A stretch of DNA of 64,000 bases, taken from assembly GCA_039029195.1 (NCBI GenBank), contig JBCCGR010000020.1, positions 14,099-78,098 on the forward strand, read 5' to 3'. The notes beneath the pieces were generated by a model. That model did not search any database. It saw only the letters and a program-made list of their open reading frames with translations, and had not been told where the DNA came from. Both the position numbers and the translations under genes were made by a program. The stretch is from JBCCGR01 sp039029195 (GTDB lineage: Bacteria; Pseudomonadota; Alphaproteobacteria; Rhizobiales; Rhizobiaceae). This document shows, piece by piece, positions 49,478-59,083 of the stretch; the stretch's first letter is position 1; every line of letters begins with the position of its first letter.

Positions 49478-51181
49478 ATGACGCTGCTTTCCATCGACCA
49501 TCTCACTGTTCAGTTTGCCACACGCGGTGAGCCCTTTACCGCCGTCAGCAATGCCGCGCTTACCGTTGAACCCGGACAAATTCACGGCCTGGTTGGTGAA
49601 AGTGGTGCCGGAAAATCAACCATCGGTGCGGCAATCATGGGGTTGCTGGAAGGCACTGGTCGCATCAGCGATGGCTTGATTGAATTAAACGAAAGCAAAA
49701 TATCGGGCGTCGATGAGGCCGCGATGCGCGATATTCGCGGCAGCCGGATTTCAATGATCTTTCAGGATCCGCTGACCTCACTCAACCCGCTTTTCACCAT
49801 CGGTGAGCAATTGATTGAGACGATGGTTGAGCATCTCGATCTCAACGCTTCGGAAGCAAAGCGTCGGGCCATTGAACTTTTGAACCGGGTAGGCATTCCC
49901 GATCCCAAAACCCGCATCGACCAGTACCCACATCAGTTTTCAGGCGGCATGCGCCAGCGGGTGGTCATCGCTTTGGCGCTCTGCTCGGAGCCGGAAATCA
50001 TCATTGCCGACGAACCAACCACGGCGCTTGATGTTTCAATTCAGGCACAGGTGCTTGAACTGATCAAGGAGCTCGCGCGCGAACGGCAGGTCGGCGTTAT
50101 CCTCATCACCCACGATATGGGTGTCATCGCCGAGACCACCGATGTGGTGACCGTGATGTATGGCGGTAATATCGTTGAAACCGGACCAACCGAACAGGTT
50201 CTGGGTGATCCCCAACATGATTATACCCGCAGCCTGATCGCTGCGGTTCCCCGCGCCAACCGCAAGGTGCATCGCTTTCCCAAACTGTCCTATGACGGTC
50301 GCCAGACCGACTTTGCGATTGAGGAACTGGCCCGCAATTGGCCAAAGCAGGAAGCGCCAGACGGTCCTCTTCTGAAGATCGAAGGCATCACGAAAAGGTT
50401 CGTTGAAAAGCGTAGCATTTTTCCATCCCAGCGGCGCATGTTCACAGCGGTCGACGATGTGAGTTTTGAAATCCGGCCCGGTGAGGTGTTCGGGCTGGTT
50501 GGGGAAAGCGGCTCCGGCAAATCCACCATCGCACGGATGATTGCTGGCCTCTATCAGGTCGACAAGGGCGAGGTCTATTTCGACGACATTGCCGTTTCTC
50601 ACGCAGGTCTCGATGAGCTCGCCACCTACCGTCGGCAGATCCAGATGATCTTTCAGGATCCGTTTTCGTCGCTCAATCCTCGCCACCGTGTTGATGCGAT
50701 CGTTGCCGAACCCGCCCTGCATCTGGGTGTCATTCCGAAGGATCAAATCAACGAGCGTGTCTCTGAATTGCTTGAGAGATTAGGGCTCGGCGCCGAAGCC
50801 GGTTCTAAATATCCGCACCAGTTTTCTGGTGGTCAGCGCCAGCGCATCGCGATTGCCCGCGCTCTGGCAACACAGCCTCGGTTCCTGATTTGCGATGAGC
50901 CCACCAGCGCACTTGATGTGTCCATTCAGGCGCAGATCCTAAACATACTAAAAGACCTGCAGGAATATCTCGGGTTGACCATGCTGTTTATCAGCCATGA
51001 TCTGCCGGTCGTGCGCCAGATGTGTGACCGTGTGGGTGTGCTGCGCAATGGTCAGTTGGTGGAAGTGGCTGAAACCGCCACGCTCTTCAGCGAACCCAAG
51101 AACGACTACACGCGGGAGCTTCTGTCGCTGATGCCTAAAACAGATCTGCTCTCGAGCCAGGATTTGGCAACTGCAGTCTGA
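49478..51181 (+). CDS. Fused dual-ATPase ABC transporter protein (DppD-DppF type)
   Basis: A cytoplasmic ATPase of 567 residues with two nucleotide-binding domains. The first has Walker A GESGAGKST, signature SGGMRQR and Walker B IIADEPT. The second (after about residue 295) has GESGSGKST, SGGQRQR and LICDEPTSALD. The fusion replaces separate DppD and DppF, as in GsiA-like systems. The linker carries the usual oligopeptide C-terminal extension pattern (TRSLIAAVPR). It closes the transporter operon and converges on iolB. Confidence 0.93.
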   Translation: MTLLSIDHLTVQFATRGEPFTAVSNAALTVEPGQIHGLVGESGAGKSTIGAAIMGLLEGTGRISDGLIELNESKISGVDEAAMRDIRGSRISMIFQDPLTSLNPLFTIGEQLIETMVEHLDLNASEAKRRAIELLNRVGIPDPKTRIDQYPHQFSGGMRQRVVIALALCSEPEIIIADEPTTALDVSIQAQVLELIKELARERQVGVILITHDMGVIAETTDVVTVMYGGNIVETGPTEQVLGDPQHDYTRSLIAAVPRANRKVHRFPKLSYDGRQTDFAIEELARNWPKQEAPDGPLLKIEGITKRFVEKRSIFPSQRRMFTAVDDVSFEIRPGEVFGLVGESGSGKSTIARMIAGLYQVDKGEVYFDDIAVSHAGLDELATYRRQIQMIFQDPFSSLNPRHRVDAIVAEPALHLGVIPKDQINERVSELLERLGLGAEAGSKYPHQFSGGQRQRIAIARALATQPRFLICDEPTSALDVSIQAQILNILKDLQEYLGLTMLFISHDLPVVRQMCDRVGVLRNGQLVEVAETATLFSEPKNDYTRELLSLMPKTDLLSSQDLATAV

Positions 51182-51226
51182 ATGACTGCGTCTGCATATC
51201 AACCGTCTGGCAAGCTGGTGCGTTAA

Positions 51227-52051
51227 TCACCCGTCCCGCTGCATGATCCACTCGACTTCCGGGGCGGGGACGAAGCGCCATTCGCGCAAAGGGCCAGCCA
51301 TAACGTTGAGATAGTACATCTCGAACCCGTAGGGCGCACCGCAGGGGTGGTGACCACGTGGCACCAGCACAACGTCGCCATCGGCAACGGCCATCGTTTC
51401 ATCGAGCTGGCCATCATCGGTGTAAACGCGCTGAATGCCGAACCCCGACGCGGGATTGAGCCGGTGATAGTAGGTTTCTTCCAGATAGGTTATGCGCGGA
51501 AAATCGTCTTCATCATGCCGATGGCTTGGATAGGAAGACCAGTGTCCTGCCGGTGTAAACACTTCGGTCACCAGCAGGCTGTCGGCATAGTCCTCATTTT
51601 CCATGGCGATATTGTTGATGTGACGGATGTTGGTGCCCTTCCCCCGCTCCGTGAGGCTGATACCGTCTGGACCAATGCGGCGCGGCTCATGACCGCCTTT
51701 CCCCGGAGCTGAACACACCGCCAATGTGCAATCAGTTTCAGCCGTCGCCTGCCACTCGCTGCCATTGGGCAAATAGAGACAATGCGGTGGGCTTTTTTCA
51801 AACACGCTCAAGCGTTCGCCCAGAACGCCCCAGTCCTGGCCAGCTCCGGTGATGGAGGCTTTGCCCTCAACCATGACGAGGATCACTTCCCGCTCGCCCG
51901 TGACTTCACTTGCGACCTCACCAGCGCGCAGACGGTACAGTGAAAAGCCCACATAGCGCCAACCCGCACTGGCTGGCGTGATTTCATGCACCTTACCTGT
52001 GGTGCCAAACGGCTTTCTGAGAAGCTCAACCATCTCAGGATACTCCTGCAT
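51227..52051 (-). CDS. iolB: 5-deoxy-glucuronate isomerase (copy 1)
   Basis: A bicupin isomerase of 274 residues that converts 5-deoxy-glucuronate to 2-deoxy-5-keto-gluconate in myo-inositol breakdown. The metal site can be read as two His in SHRHDED, a Glu in LEETYYHRL and His in GHHPCGAP. The stop-to-start join with iolD upstream is direct (52051/52052). A second, clearly different iolB copy lies at 59080-59922. It closes the leftward iolD-iolB unit. Confidence 0.9.
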   Translation of the reverse strand: MQEYPEMVELLRKPFGTTGKVHEITPASAGWRYVGFSLYRLRAGEVASEVTGEREVILVMVEGKASITGAGQDWGVLGERLSVFEKSPPHCLYLPNGSEWQATAETDCTLAVCSAPGKGGHEPRRIGPDGISLTERGKGTNIRHINNIAMENEDYADSLLVTEVFTPAGHWSSYPSHRHDEDDFPRITYLEETYYHRLNPASGFGIQRVYTDDGQLDETMAVADGDVVLVPRGHHPCGAPYGFEMYYLNVMAGPLREWRFVPAPEVEWIMQRDG

Positions 52052-53890
52052 TCAAACGGATTTTGCGTTTCTGACGCCAAGAGCCTCTTCATACTCGGCA
52101 CGCTTTTCACCAACTTCAGCGCGCTGACTGACTTCGGGAACTGCCACCTCCCACCAGGTTCCACCATGTGGAGTCGAAGGATAGGGATCGGTATCGATGA
52201 CGATCACATATGGTCCTTTTACGTCGTTGCGATTTGCCAACGCATCTTCCAGTTCCGCTATTGATGCGGCCTTAGTGGCTGTCGCACCCATGGCGCTGGC
52301 ATGTTGTACGAAATCAATCGCTGATGGCACCTCATGAACGGCATGGTCCAAAAGATTGTTAAACTCCGCTCCACCGGTTCCCATCTGCAAACGGTTGATG
52401 CAGCCAAATCCACGGTTGTCGGTGATAATAACCGTAAAGCCGATCCCCATCATGGCCGCAGTCGCCATCTCGGAGTTGGCCATCATGTATGTGCCATCGC
52501 CAGTGAAGCAGATAACCTCCCGCTCCGGTTCCGCCATCTTGATGCCCATGGCACCGGCGATCTCATATCCCATGCAGCTGAAACCATACTCCATGTGATA
52601 GGCACCTGGCCGTGGAGCCTTCCACAATTTGTGCAGCTCTCCCGGCATTGTACCGGCGGCACACATAACGATCGTGTCGTCGTCTGCCGCTCTTTGAACG
52701 GCACCAATGACTTGCATATCCGTAGGGAGTTGATTCGTGTCTGAGGGGGCATTCGTTAGCGGATCAACCTTGCCGAACCACTCTTCTTTCGCTGCCGAAA
52801 CCTCCGGTTCAGCCCTATATCCGTCGAGGCTCCGGGACAATTCCGACAACCCGACCATGGCATCGGCCTGAACAGGCATCGCGCCATGTTTGGCGGCATC
52901 ATAGGCAGCAGTGTTCAAACTGATCAGCAAACGCTCCGGATTCGCAAACAGGTTCCATGATCCCGTGGTGAAATCCTGAAACCGTGTGCCAACACCCAAT
53001 ACCAGGTCTGCTTCCGCGCAAAGCTTGTTGGCGGGTTCGCCACCCGTAACACCAACAGGTCCGAGGTTGAGTTCGTGATCCCAGGCAAGCGCAGATTTTC
53101 CGGCTTGTGTCTCCGCGACCGGAATATTGTGCGCTTCGGCAAACCTGGTCAGCTCATCCGTGGCGCCTGAATAGTGCACGCCGCCGCCAGCGATGATCAC
53201 CGGATTTGTTGCATTTCTGATCGCGTCGACCGCACGCTGAAGTTCTGCCACATCAGGTCGAATGCGCCGCTGGTGCCAAACCTTTGGTTCAAAAAAGATC
53301 TCCGGATAATCAAAGGCTTCGGCCTGAACATCCTGACAAAAAGCAAGCGTTACCGGCCCGCAATCAGCGGGGTCTGTCATCGTGCGAAATGCGCGGGGCA
53401 ATGCGGTCAAAAGCTGCTCAGGCCGGGTAATGCGGTCGAAATAACGGCTGACGGGTCTGAAGCAATCATTGGCGCTCACGGTCCCGTCGGCAAAATCTTC
53501 TATCTGTTGCAGAACGGGGTCCGGACCACGGCTGGCGAACACATCGCCAGGCAGCATCAAAACCGGCAAACGATTGACGTAGGCCAGCGCGGCAGCGGTG
53601 ACCATATTCGTGGCACCCGGCCCGATGGAGGTGGTGACAGCCATCGCCCGGCGGCGGCGCTGCTGTTTGGCATAGGCGATTGCCGCATGGGCCATCGTCT
53701 GCTCATTGTGCCCCCGCCACGTGGGCAGAGCGTCGCGCGATGCGTAAAGCGCCTCGCCCAGCGCCGCGACATTGCCATGGCCGAATATGGCCCAGGCGCC
53801 CGCAATGAAGGGATCACCGTCTTCCGTCAATTGTGCCGCAACATACCGCACCAGTGCTTGCGCAGCGGTAAGCCTGATTGTTTTGCTCAT
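52052..53890 (-). CDS. iolD: 3D-(3,5/4)-trihydroxycyclohexane-1,2-dione hydrolase
   Basis: A thiamine-diphosphate enzyme of 612 residues that opens the ring of the diketone in inositol breakdown. The ThDP/Mg2+ motif runs from GDGTYMMANSEM to IITDNRGFG. The N-terminal PYR domain and the middle domain follow the acetolactate-synthase-like layout. The ATG at 53890 is used rather than the in-frame 53929, which lacks family similarity. It lies 149 bp behind the ABC transporter ATPase gene on the same strand and abuts iolB. Confidence 0.93.
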   Translation of the reverse strand: MSKTIRLTAAQALVRYVAAQLTEDGDPFIAGAWAIFGHGNVAALGEALYASRDALPTWRGHNEQTMAHAAIAYAKQQRRRRAMAVTTSIGPGATNMVTAAALAYVNRLPVLMLPGDVFASRGPDPVLQQIEDFADGTVSANDCFRPVSRYFDRITRPEQLLTALPRAFRTMTDPADCGPVTLAFCQDVQAEAFDYPEIFFEPKVWHQRRIRPDVAELQRAVDAIRNATNPVIIAGGGVHYSGATDELTRFAEAHNIPVAETQAGKSALAWDHELNLGPVGVTGGEPANKLCAEADLVLGVGTRFQDFTTGSWNLFANPERLLISLNTAAYDAAKHGAMPVQADAMVGLSELSRSLDGYRAEPEVSAAKEEWFGKVDPLTNAPSDTNQLPTDMQVIGAVQRAADDDTIVMCAAGTMPGELHKLWKAPRPGAYHMEYGFSCMGYEIAGAMGIKMAEPEREVICFTGDGTYMMANSEMATAAMMGIGFTVIITDNRGFGCINRLQMGTGGAEFNNLLDHAVHEVPSAIDFVQHASAMGATATKAASIAELEDALANRNDVKGPYVIVIDTDPYPSTPHGGTWWEVAVPEVSQRAEVGEKRAEYEEALGVRNAKSV

Positions 53891-54039
53891 GTCTGTATCT
53901 TCAATCCGCAATCTGAACCCAGATACCAAGGATCTGCGATGGCATTCGGGTCGTTTGTTTTTAGAGGAACATGCTTGGCTGATTTGCGGGAACTAGATTA
54001 AGCCCACACCAGGTTTCAACGCAGTCAGCACCGCGTCAA

Positions 54040-54819
54040 TCAGACCGCATGTTCCATATACTCAGCTCCGGTCTTTGCACCGGTTATGTAGGCGACGACG
54101 TCCTGGCCATCGGTTTCTTCCTTCTTCAGATTGGCCACAATACGACCGCGCCGGAACACCACAATCCGGTCAACAAGATCCATCACCTGGCGCATGTTAT
54201 GACTGATCAAAATGAGCGGCGCACCCTGCTCTTTCAGTTGCTTGACGATGTTCTCAACTTGAGCGGTTTCCTGGACACCAAGGGCCGCGGTCGGTTCGTC
54301 CATTATGGTCAGACGCGAATGGAAGGTGGCTGTCCGCGCAATCGCCACACATTGGCGCTGACCGCCCGACATATTCCGAATGGTGTTTCGAATGTTGGGG
54401 ATTTTTACAGCTGTTTTTTCAAGTCCGGCGAGTGTCGCATCACGCATGCCCTTATAATCAAGAAGGCGAAACGGTCCCAACCAGTTCAGCTTGGTTTTTT
54501 CGCGCCCCAGGAACAGATTGTCAGGCACATCGAGATCATCTGCGAGCGCCAGTGTCTGAAACACCGTCTCAATACCCGCTTCACGGGCTTCCAGAGGTCC
54601 AGCAAAATTCACCTCTTCACCGTAGAGCCAGACCTTTCCGCCGGTCCGTTGTTCCACCCCGGTGATTTGACGGACAAACGTCGATTTCCCAGCCCCGTTG
54701 TCGCCCATAATGGCGACATGTTCGCCCTGCTTCATTTCGAAGTTGGCGCCCTGCAGGGCATGAACCCCGCCATAGTGTTTGGATAGATCTTCAGTTTTCA
54801 GAACGATTTCATCGCTCAT
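54040..54819 (-). CDS. Sugar/inositol ABC transporter ATPase (single domain)
   Basis: An ATPase of 259 residues with one nucleotide-binding domain: Walker A GDNGAGKST, signature NMSGGQRQ, Walker B LTIMDEPTAALG. Unlike RbsA, which has two domains, it is the short FrcA-like type and would act as a homodimer. The ATG at 54819 is preceded by GGGAGA. It follows the permease gene by 14 bp and comes before iolD, so the imported sugar is probably an inositol. Confidence 0.9.
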   Translation of the reverse strand: MSDEIVLKTEDLSKHYGGVHALQGANFEMKQGEHVAIMGDNGAGKSTFVRQITGVEQRTGGKVWLYGEEVNFAGPLEAREAGIETVFQTLALADDLDVPDNLFLGREKTKLNWLGPFRLLDYKGMRDATLAGLEKTAVKIPNIRNTIRNMSGGQRQCVAIARTATFHSRLTIMDEPTAALGVQETAQVENIVKQLKEQGAPLILISHNMRQVMDLVDRIVVFRRGRIVANLKKEETDGQDVVAYITGAKTGAEYMEHAV

Positions 54820-54833
54820 GCCTATCTCCCGTA

Positions 54834-55907
54834 TCAAGCGCGATTTCGTTGTCGGTATTGATCAAGCACCACCGCTGCAATGATAATTCCTCCCATCGCC
54901 ATGAGCTGATAGGAACCGTCGAGCTTTATGTAGGTGAAGCCGGATCGGATGACGCCGATAACCATCGCTCCCAATACCGTACCTATGACTGAGCCTCGGC
55001 CACCAGTCAGGCTGATTCCGCCAATAACCGCCATGGCAATGGCGAACAGTTCATAGAATTCACCCATGCCGGCCTGAGCCGTTGCACCCTTGGCGCTCAG
55101 AACAATGCCTGCGAATGCCGCCAGTGTGGATGCGATCATGTAGACCAGCACCTTGTGCCGCTTCACATTGATGCCCGACATTCGTGCGGCTTCTTCATTG
55201 GAGCCGATGGCATAGGTGTGTTTGCCATAGACGGTGTATTTGAGAATGAGTTGGAACAGGACCGCCAACGACAGGAACCAGACAACCGGCATCATCCCAG
55301 AACCGATGAATTTATAACTTTCGGTGGGAAATGAAATCGGCCGCCCCTGCGACCACCATAGCGCGATGCCGCGACAGATCAGAAACATGCCAAGCGTGGC
55401 GATAAACGGCGGGATCCGAAAAAATGCGACAAAAGTGCCGTTGATTGCCCCGATGAAAGCTCCGAATGATAAGCCGACGATAATCGGTACGATAACCGGT
55501 AGATCCATCGCCCAAAGCCCGAATATCGCCTTGGGATTTGGGTTGCCGTTCACAAGCTCTGTTTGGGCGAAACTCATGGCGATCATCGCCGTGGCTGCAA
55601 CCAACGGCCCGGAACTCAGGTCAATTCCTGCAGTGATGATAACCTGTGTTACCCCAAGCGCGATGATGCCGATGATCGCGACTTGCAGGATGATAATTTG
55701 CAGGCGCGCTTCGTTAAAAATGGAATCAAAACGGCCGGCGGAATCGAAAAGGAAACTCTGGCCCCTCATATAGGGAAGAACCTGACCCAATATCTCGAAA
55801 ATCGCGACGATGATGATCAAAGCCAGAAGGATATTCAGCTCATTTGGCCACGACCTCTTGCTCTTGTCGAATGTCAAACCGCCTGTACCGTGGCTGGTGT
55901 CTGCCAT
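54834..55907 (-). CDS. Sugar/inositol ABC transporter permease (RbsC/FrcC type)
   Basis: A membrane protein of 357 residues with about nine hydrophobic helices. It belongs to the RbsC-like branched permease family, seen in GIDLSSGPLVAATAMIA, the EEAARMSGINV loop that contacts the ATPase, and GGISLTGGRGSVIGTVLGA near the C-terminus. It sits between the binding-protein and ATPase genes in a leftward operon that continues into iolD and iolB. Confidence 0.92.
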   Translation of the reverse strand: MADTSHGTGGLTFDKSKRSWPNELNILLALIIIVAIFEILGQVLPYMRGQSFLFDSAGRFDSIFNEARLQIIILQVAIIGIIALGVTQVIITAGIDLSSGPLVAATAMIAMSFAQTELVNGNPNPKAIFGLWAMDLPVIVPIIVGLSFGAFIGAINGTFVAFFRIPPFIATLGMFLICRGIALWWSQGRPISFPTESYKFIGSGMMPVVWFLSLAVLFQLILKYTVYGKHTYAIGSNEEAARMSGINVKRHKVLVYMIASTLAAFAGIVLSAKGATAQAGMGEFYELFAIAMAVIGGISLTGGRGSVIGTVLGAMVIGVIRSGFTYIKLDGSYQLMAMGGIIIAAVVLDQYRQRNRA

Positions 55908-55991
55908 CTCTCAAGCCCTCTCTCGAGCATCAATTGGAAGTGCGGGGCGGTGCTCCATTGCTCCGCCCCACCTGTTGACGAAATTTCGAGC

Positions 55992-56933
55992 TTAGTTTTT
56001 GCTCAAGAAGTCCTGGACATTTTCAGGCGTCACCAGCTTGAACGGAATATAGACCTTCCGGTCGACCTTCTTGCCGGCAACAAGAGCGAGAGCGGTGTCT
56101 ACTGACCCCTTGCCCTGGCCATTGGCATCCTGAAACACAGTCACGTCGAGCTCACCTGCCTGCATGGCCACCAACGCGTCTTGCGTGGCATCCACACCGC
56201 CAACTTCGACGGCCTTCATGTCAACACCGGCGGCCTTCATTGCCTGAATAGCGCCGATGGCCATTTCGTCATTGTTGGCAATGACGAAATCGAACGGTTC
56301 ACCTGAAGCCATCCAATTGGTCATGAGGTCCTGAGCCTCATCACGAGACCAGTTGGCGGTCTGTTCATCGATCAACTTCATGAATTTGCACATATCCATG
56401 CCGATCACGTCATGCACGTCTTTCGAACGTTGAACTGCGGCCTGATTGGAAAGTTGACCGTTCATCAGATAACCGGTTGCACCGCCTGCTTTGCCTGCTG
56501 CGCGCAGATTACGGCAGATCTGAAACGCTTCCAGCGTGCCGGACTCGATCTCATTCGATGCAACAAAAGCCTGCGTTGCCGGCAAACTGTCCACATTGTC
56601 GGGTTCGCGGTTCACAAAAACCAGCGGCACATTTCCCGCGGCTTCCGTAATCGCCGCACCTGCCGACGTATCAACGATGTTCACGATAATCGCGTCGACA
56701 CCGGACGCGACAAAGTTCTTCACCTGGTCAATTTGCTTAGCAAGATCATCGGCAGCATCTTCAACCTGCAGGTCTACACCGTTGAGCGTAGCAGCATGCT
56801 CGGTCATGCCATTGCGCATAACAGTCAGGAAGTTATCGTCAAATTTCGCGATACTTACGCCGATTGACTGGGCAAGCGCAGATGATCCAACCATGGCCAT
56901 CAAAGCAGCAGCTATAACAAGTGTCTTCTTCAT
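55992..56933 (-). CDS. Sugar/inositol ABC transporter substrate-binding protein
   Basis: A periplasmic binding protein of 313 residues of the RbsB/IbpA class, with signal peptide (MKKTLVIAAALMAMVGSSALA). The two-lobe fold shows IVNIVDTSAGAAITEAAGNVPLVFVNREP and FVIANNDEMAIGAIQAMKAAG. It resembles the inositol-binding proteins of alphaproteobacteria. Placement at the head of an iol operon supports myo-inositol or a stereoisomer as ligand. CTAG precedes a weak ribosome-binding sequence (GGGAGGG). Confidence 0.88.
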   Translation of the reverse strand: MKKTLVIAAALMAMVGSSALAQSIGVSIAKFDDNFLTVMRNGMTEHAATLNGVDLQVEDAADDLAKQIDQVKNFVASGVDAIIVNIVDTSAGAAITEAAGNVPLVFVNREPDNVDSLPATQAFVASNEIESGTLEAFQICRNLRAAGKAGGATGYLMNGQLSNQAAVQRSKDVHDVIGMDMCKFMKLIDEQTANWSRDEAQDLMTNWMASGEPFDFVIANNDEMAIGAIQAMKAAGVDMKAVEVGGVDATQDALVAMQAGELDVTVFQDANGQGKGSVDTALALVAGKKVDRKVYIPFKLVTPENVQDFLSKN

Positions 56934-57071
56934 CTAGTCCCTCCCATGGGGTTGGTTAAAGCTTCGGGGTCTACTGATCCCAGCTATTCGGTCTCAGCCG
57001 AATTCCTGATCGCTCGGCGCTGTCTGCCGAACACCTGATTTTGGGTCTGCCGCATACCGTGCAATCTATCA

Positions 57072-58070
57072 TCACACAAAGTCCGCCAAACTAACCGGCA
57101 TGCGGGTTTTGGCCGATTGCGCCGCGGCCTCGGCCATTGCCAGTGCGGCAACGCCGTCATTCAATGTGACCGGCATGCCTGTTGCCGATTTGATCGCATC
57201 CACAAAAACGGCCCATTCGGCCTCGTAAGCCGGCATATATCTTTCAAGAAAAAAGTAGGTCGGCTTGGCACTGCTCACGCCGGCGGCGGTTGATTTTACG
57301 ACCGTGTTTTCAAGCATGTTTTCAACTTGCAGCATGCCCGTTGAGCCCAACAGCTCCAAGCGTTGATCATAGCCATAGGCAGCGCGGCGCGAATTCTTGA
57401 TCACCGCGATGCGCCCATCCTGGTAGGTCATTGTCACGACGGCCGTATCCACATCACCAGCCTCGCCAATTTCAGGATCAACGATCGACGAAGCTGTGGA
57501 GGTGATTGTCTCTGGCAGCTCATCCATGATAAAGTTTGCCATGTCGAAATCGTGGATCATCATGTCCCGAAACAGACCGCCGGACACATTAACATACTCA
57601 ATCGGCGGAGGCGCCGGATCAAAAGAAGTGATTGTCAGAAGCTCCGACCTGCCGATCTCTCCGGCCACCGCCGCGTTCTTCAACGCCTGAAAGTTCGGAT
57701 CAAAACGGCGATTAAATCCAATCATCACCGGCACATTGGTTTGTGCAACAGCCTTCTGACAGGCGCGCGCCCGATCCAGACTGAGATCGACCGGCTTTTC
57801 ACAAAGCACCGCCTTGCCAGCGGCAGTGGCAGCCTCAATCAAATCGGAATGGGTGTCCGTGGAAGTCGCAATCAAAACGGCGTCAATGCTCTGATCCGCG
57901 ATGATTTCGTCTGACGTTCGCGCAGACGCGCCATATTGCTGGGCCAGGTTCTCGGCGTTGCTTGAAACAACGTCGGATATTGAGATCAATTCACTGTCGG
58001 GATGTGCGGAGATTGCCCGTGCGTGCACGTTGCCAATACGACCAGCGCCCAGAAGACCGACCTTCAGCAC
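57072..58070 (-). CDS. iolG: Inositol 2-dehydrogenase (Gfo/Idh/MocA family)
   Basis: An NAD-dependent inositol dehydrogenase of 332 residues. It has the Rossmann motif GLLGAGRIG at the very N-terminus, the CEKPVD motif with catalytic Lys and the MIHDFDMANF segment with catalytic Asp/His. The GTG at 58070 is taken as the start: GGGAGAGG lies 8 nt ahead, and the protein then begins as MLKVGLLGAGRIG like its relatives. An ATG at 58088 overlaps that ribosome-binding sequence. Two LacI-type operators stand just upstream. The enzyme makes scyllo-inosose, the first step of the pathway. Confidence 0.9.
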   Translation of the reverse strand: MLKVGLLGAGRIGNVHARAISAHPDSELISISDVVSSNAENLAQQYGASARTSDEIIADQSIDAVLIATSTDTHSDLIEAATAAGKAVLCEKPVDLSLDRARACQKAVAQTNVPVMIGFNRRFDPNFQALKNAAVAGEIGRSELLTITSFDPAPPPIEYVNVSGGLFRDMMIHDFDMANFIMDELPETITSTASSIVDPEIGEAGDVDTAVVTMTYQDGRIAVIKNSRRAAYGYDQRLELLGSTGMLQVENMLENTVVKSTAAGVSSAKPTYFFLERYMPAYEAEWAVFVDAIKSATGMPVTLNDGVAALAMAEAAAQSAKTRMPVSLADFV

Positions 58071-58115
58071 GAGACTATCCTCTCCCATCTCATTCCGTAA
58101 AGTAAACGACTTTCC

Positions 58116-58127
58116 GCAACCGGTTGC
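58116..58127. promoter_or_regulatory. LacI-type operator A upstream of iolG
   Basis: GCAACCGGTTGC is a perfect 12-bp palindrome with the central CG step typical of LacI/PurR-family operators. It is centred 23 bp from operator B, close to two helical turns. Confidence 0.65.
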
Positions 58128-58135
58128 AAGAAAAT

Positions 58136-58153
58136 TTTGCAATCGGTTGCAAA
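58136..58153. promoter_or_regulatory. LacI-type operator B upstream of iolG
   Basis: TTTGCAATCGGTTGCAAA is an 18-bp palindrome with one mismatch pair and a central CG. The same 18-mer recurs exactly at 61842-61859 in the divergent promoter of the second module, so a shared repressor is likely. Confidence 0.75.
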
Positions 58154-58249
58154 GTTTTCTTGGGCGTATTCATTGAGAGTGAAATTCAAGCGGGATTTAT
58201 TCCGAGGCGAGTGGCAGGCCAGCGATAACCAATCGATCAAAGCATCCAA

Positions 58250-59083
58250 TCAGGATGGAGCACCCAAGGCGCGAATGACCTTCCGCGCAGCCAGGGTCAC
58301 CGGGTCCAGCGTTTCTTTGAGGATGGCAACCCGATCGAAACGTTCCGGATCAGCGTTCACCGCATCACGCAACGACTGACCAAACGCCATTCGCAATTCC
58401 GTGCCGATATTGTATTTGCAGATGCTGGTCGATTTCGCGAGCCAGGTTCTTTGTGTGGTTGGAACACCGGACCCGCCATGAATGACCAGCGGCACATCGG
58501 TTACAGAATCGATGGCGTGAATGCGCTCCTCATCCAATCCGCCTTCCTGTTTTTGCTGCAAGTGAACATTGCCGACGGAGATCGCCATAGCGTCAATGCC
58601 GGTTTCTTTGGCAAAGAGCGCTGCTTCTTCCGGATCGGTGCCGTTGGACGCTTCACCCTGCGCATAACCAACAAACCCGATTTCCCCTTCACAGGAAACG
58701 CCCGCCGCATGCGCCATTTCGCAAATGGCAGCGGTCTCATCGATGTTCTGCTGAAGGGGCTTACGCGAACCATCATACATCACAGAAGAAAACCCGCTGT
58801 CGATGGCCTCGCGACATTCCTCCTCTCGGTATCCGTGGTCAAGGTGCGAGACCACAGGAACGGACGCCCGTTCCGCCAGATAATTGAACATCTTTCCCAG
58901 AACCGGCAAAGGCGTGTGCGCCCGGCAGGACGGCCCCGCTTGTAAGATGACCGGCGCCCCTTCAGCTTCAGCCGCCGCGACGAAGGCACAGGCATCTTCC
59001 CATCCAAGAACAACCAGACCACCCACAGCATAGCCACCAGCGAGTGCGGGCTGCAAAACCTCAGAAAGTGTGGCGCGAGTCAT
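58250..59083 (-). CDS. iolJ: Class II aldolase (IolJ-like)
   Basis: A zinc-dependent class II fructose-bisphosphate-aldolase-family enzyme of 277 residues. The zinc ligands are H83 (SHLDHG, with D82 as acid/base), H174 (GNVH) and H202 (IHGGSG); E134 lies in the GEIG motif. In inositol breakdown IolJ cleaves 2-deoxy-5-keto-gluconate 6-phosphate to dihydroxyacetone phosphate and malonate semialdehyde. The gene overlaps the second iolB by 4 bp and shares its operon with iolC, which supports that role. Confidence 0.85.
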   Translation of the reverse strand: MTRATLSEVLQPALAGGYAVGGLVVLGWEDACAFVAAAEAEGAPVILQAGPSCRAHTPLPVLGKMFNYLAERASVPVVSHLDHGYREEECREAIDSGFSSVMYDGSRKPLQQNIDETAAICEMAHAAGVSCEGEIGFVGYAQGEASNGTDPEEAALFAKETGIDAMAISVGNVHLQQKQEGGLDEERIHAIDSVTDVPLVIHGGSGVPTTQRTWLAKSTSICKYNIGTELRMAFGQSLRDAVNADPERFDRVAILKETLDPVTLAARKVIRALGAPS

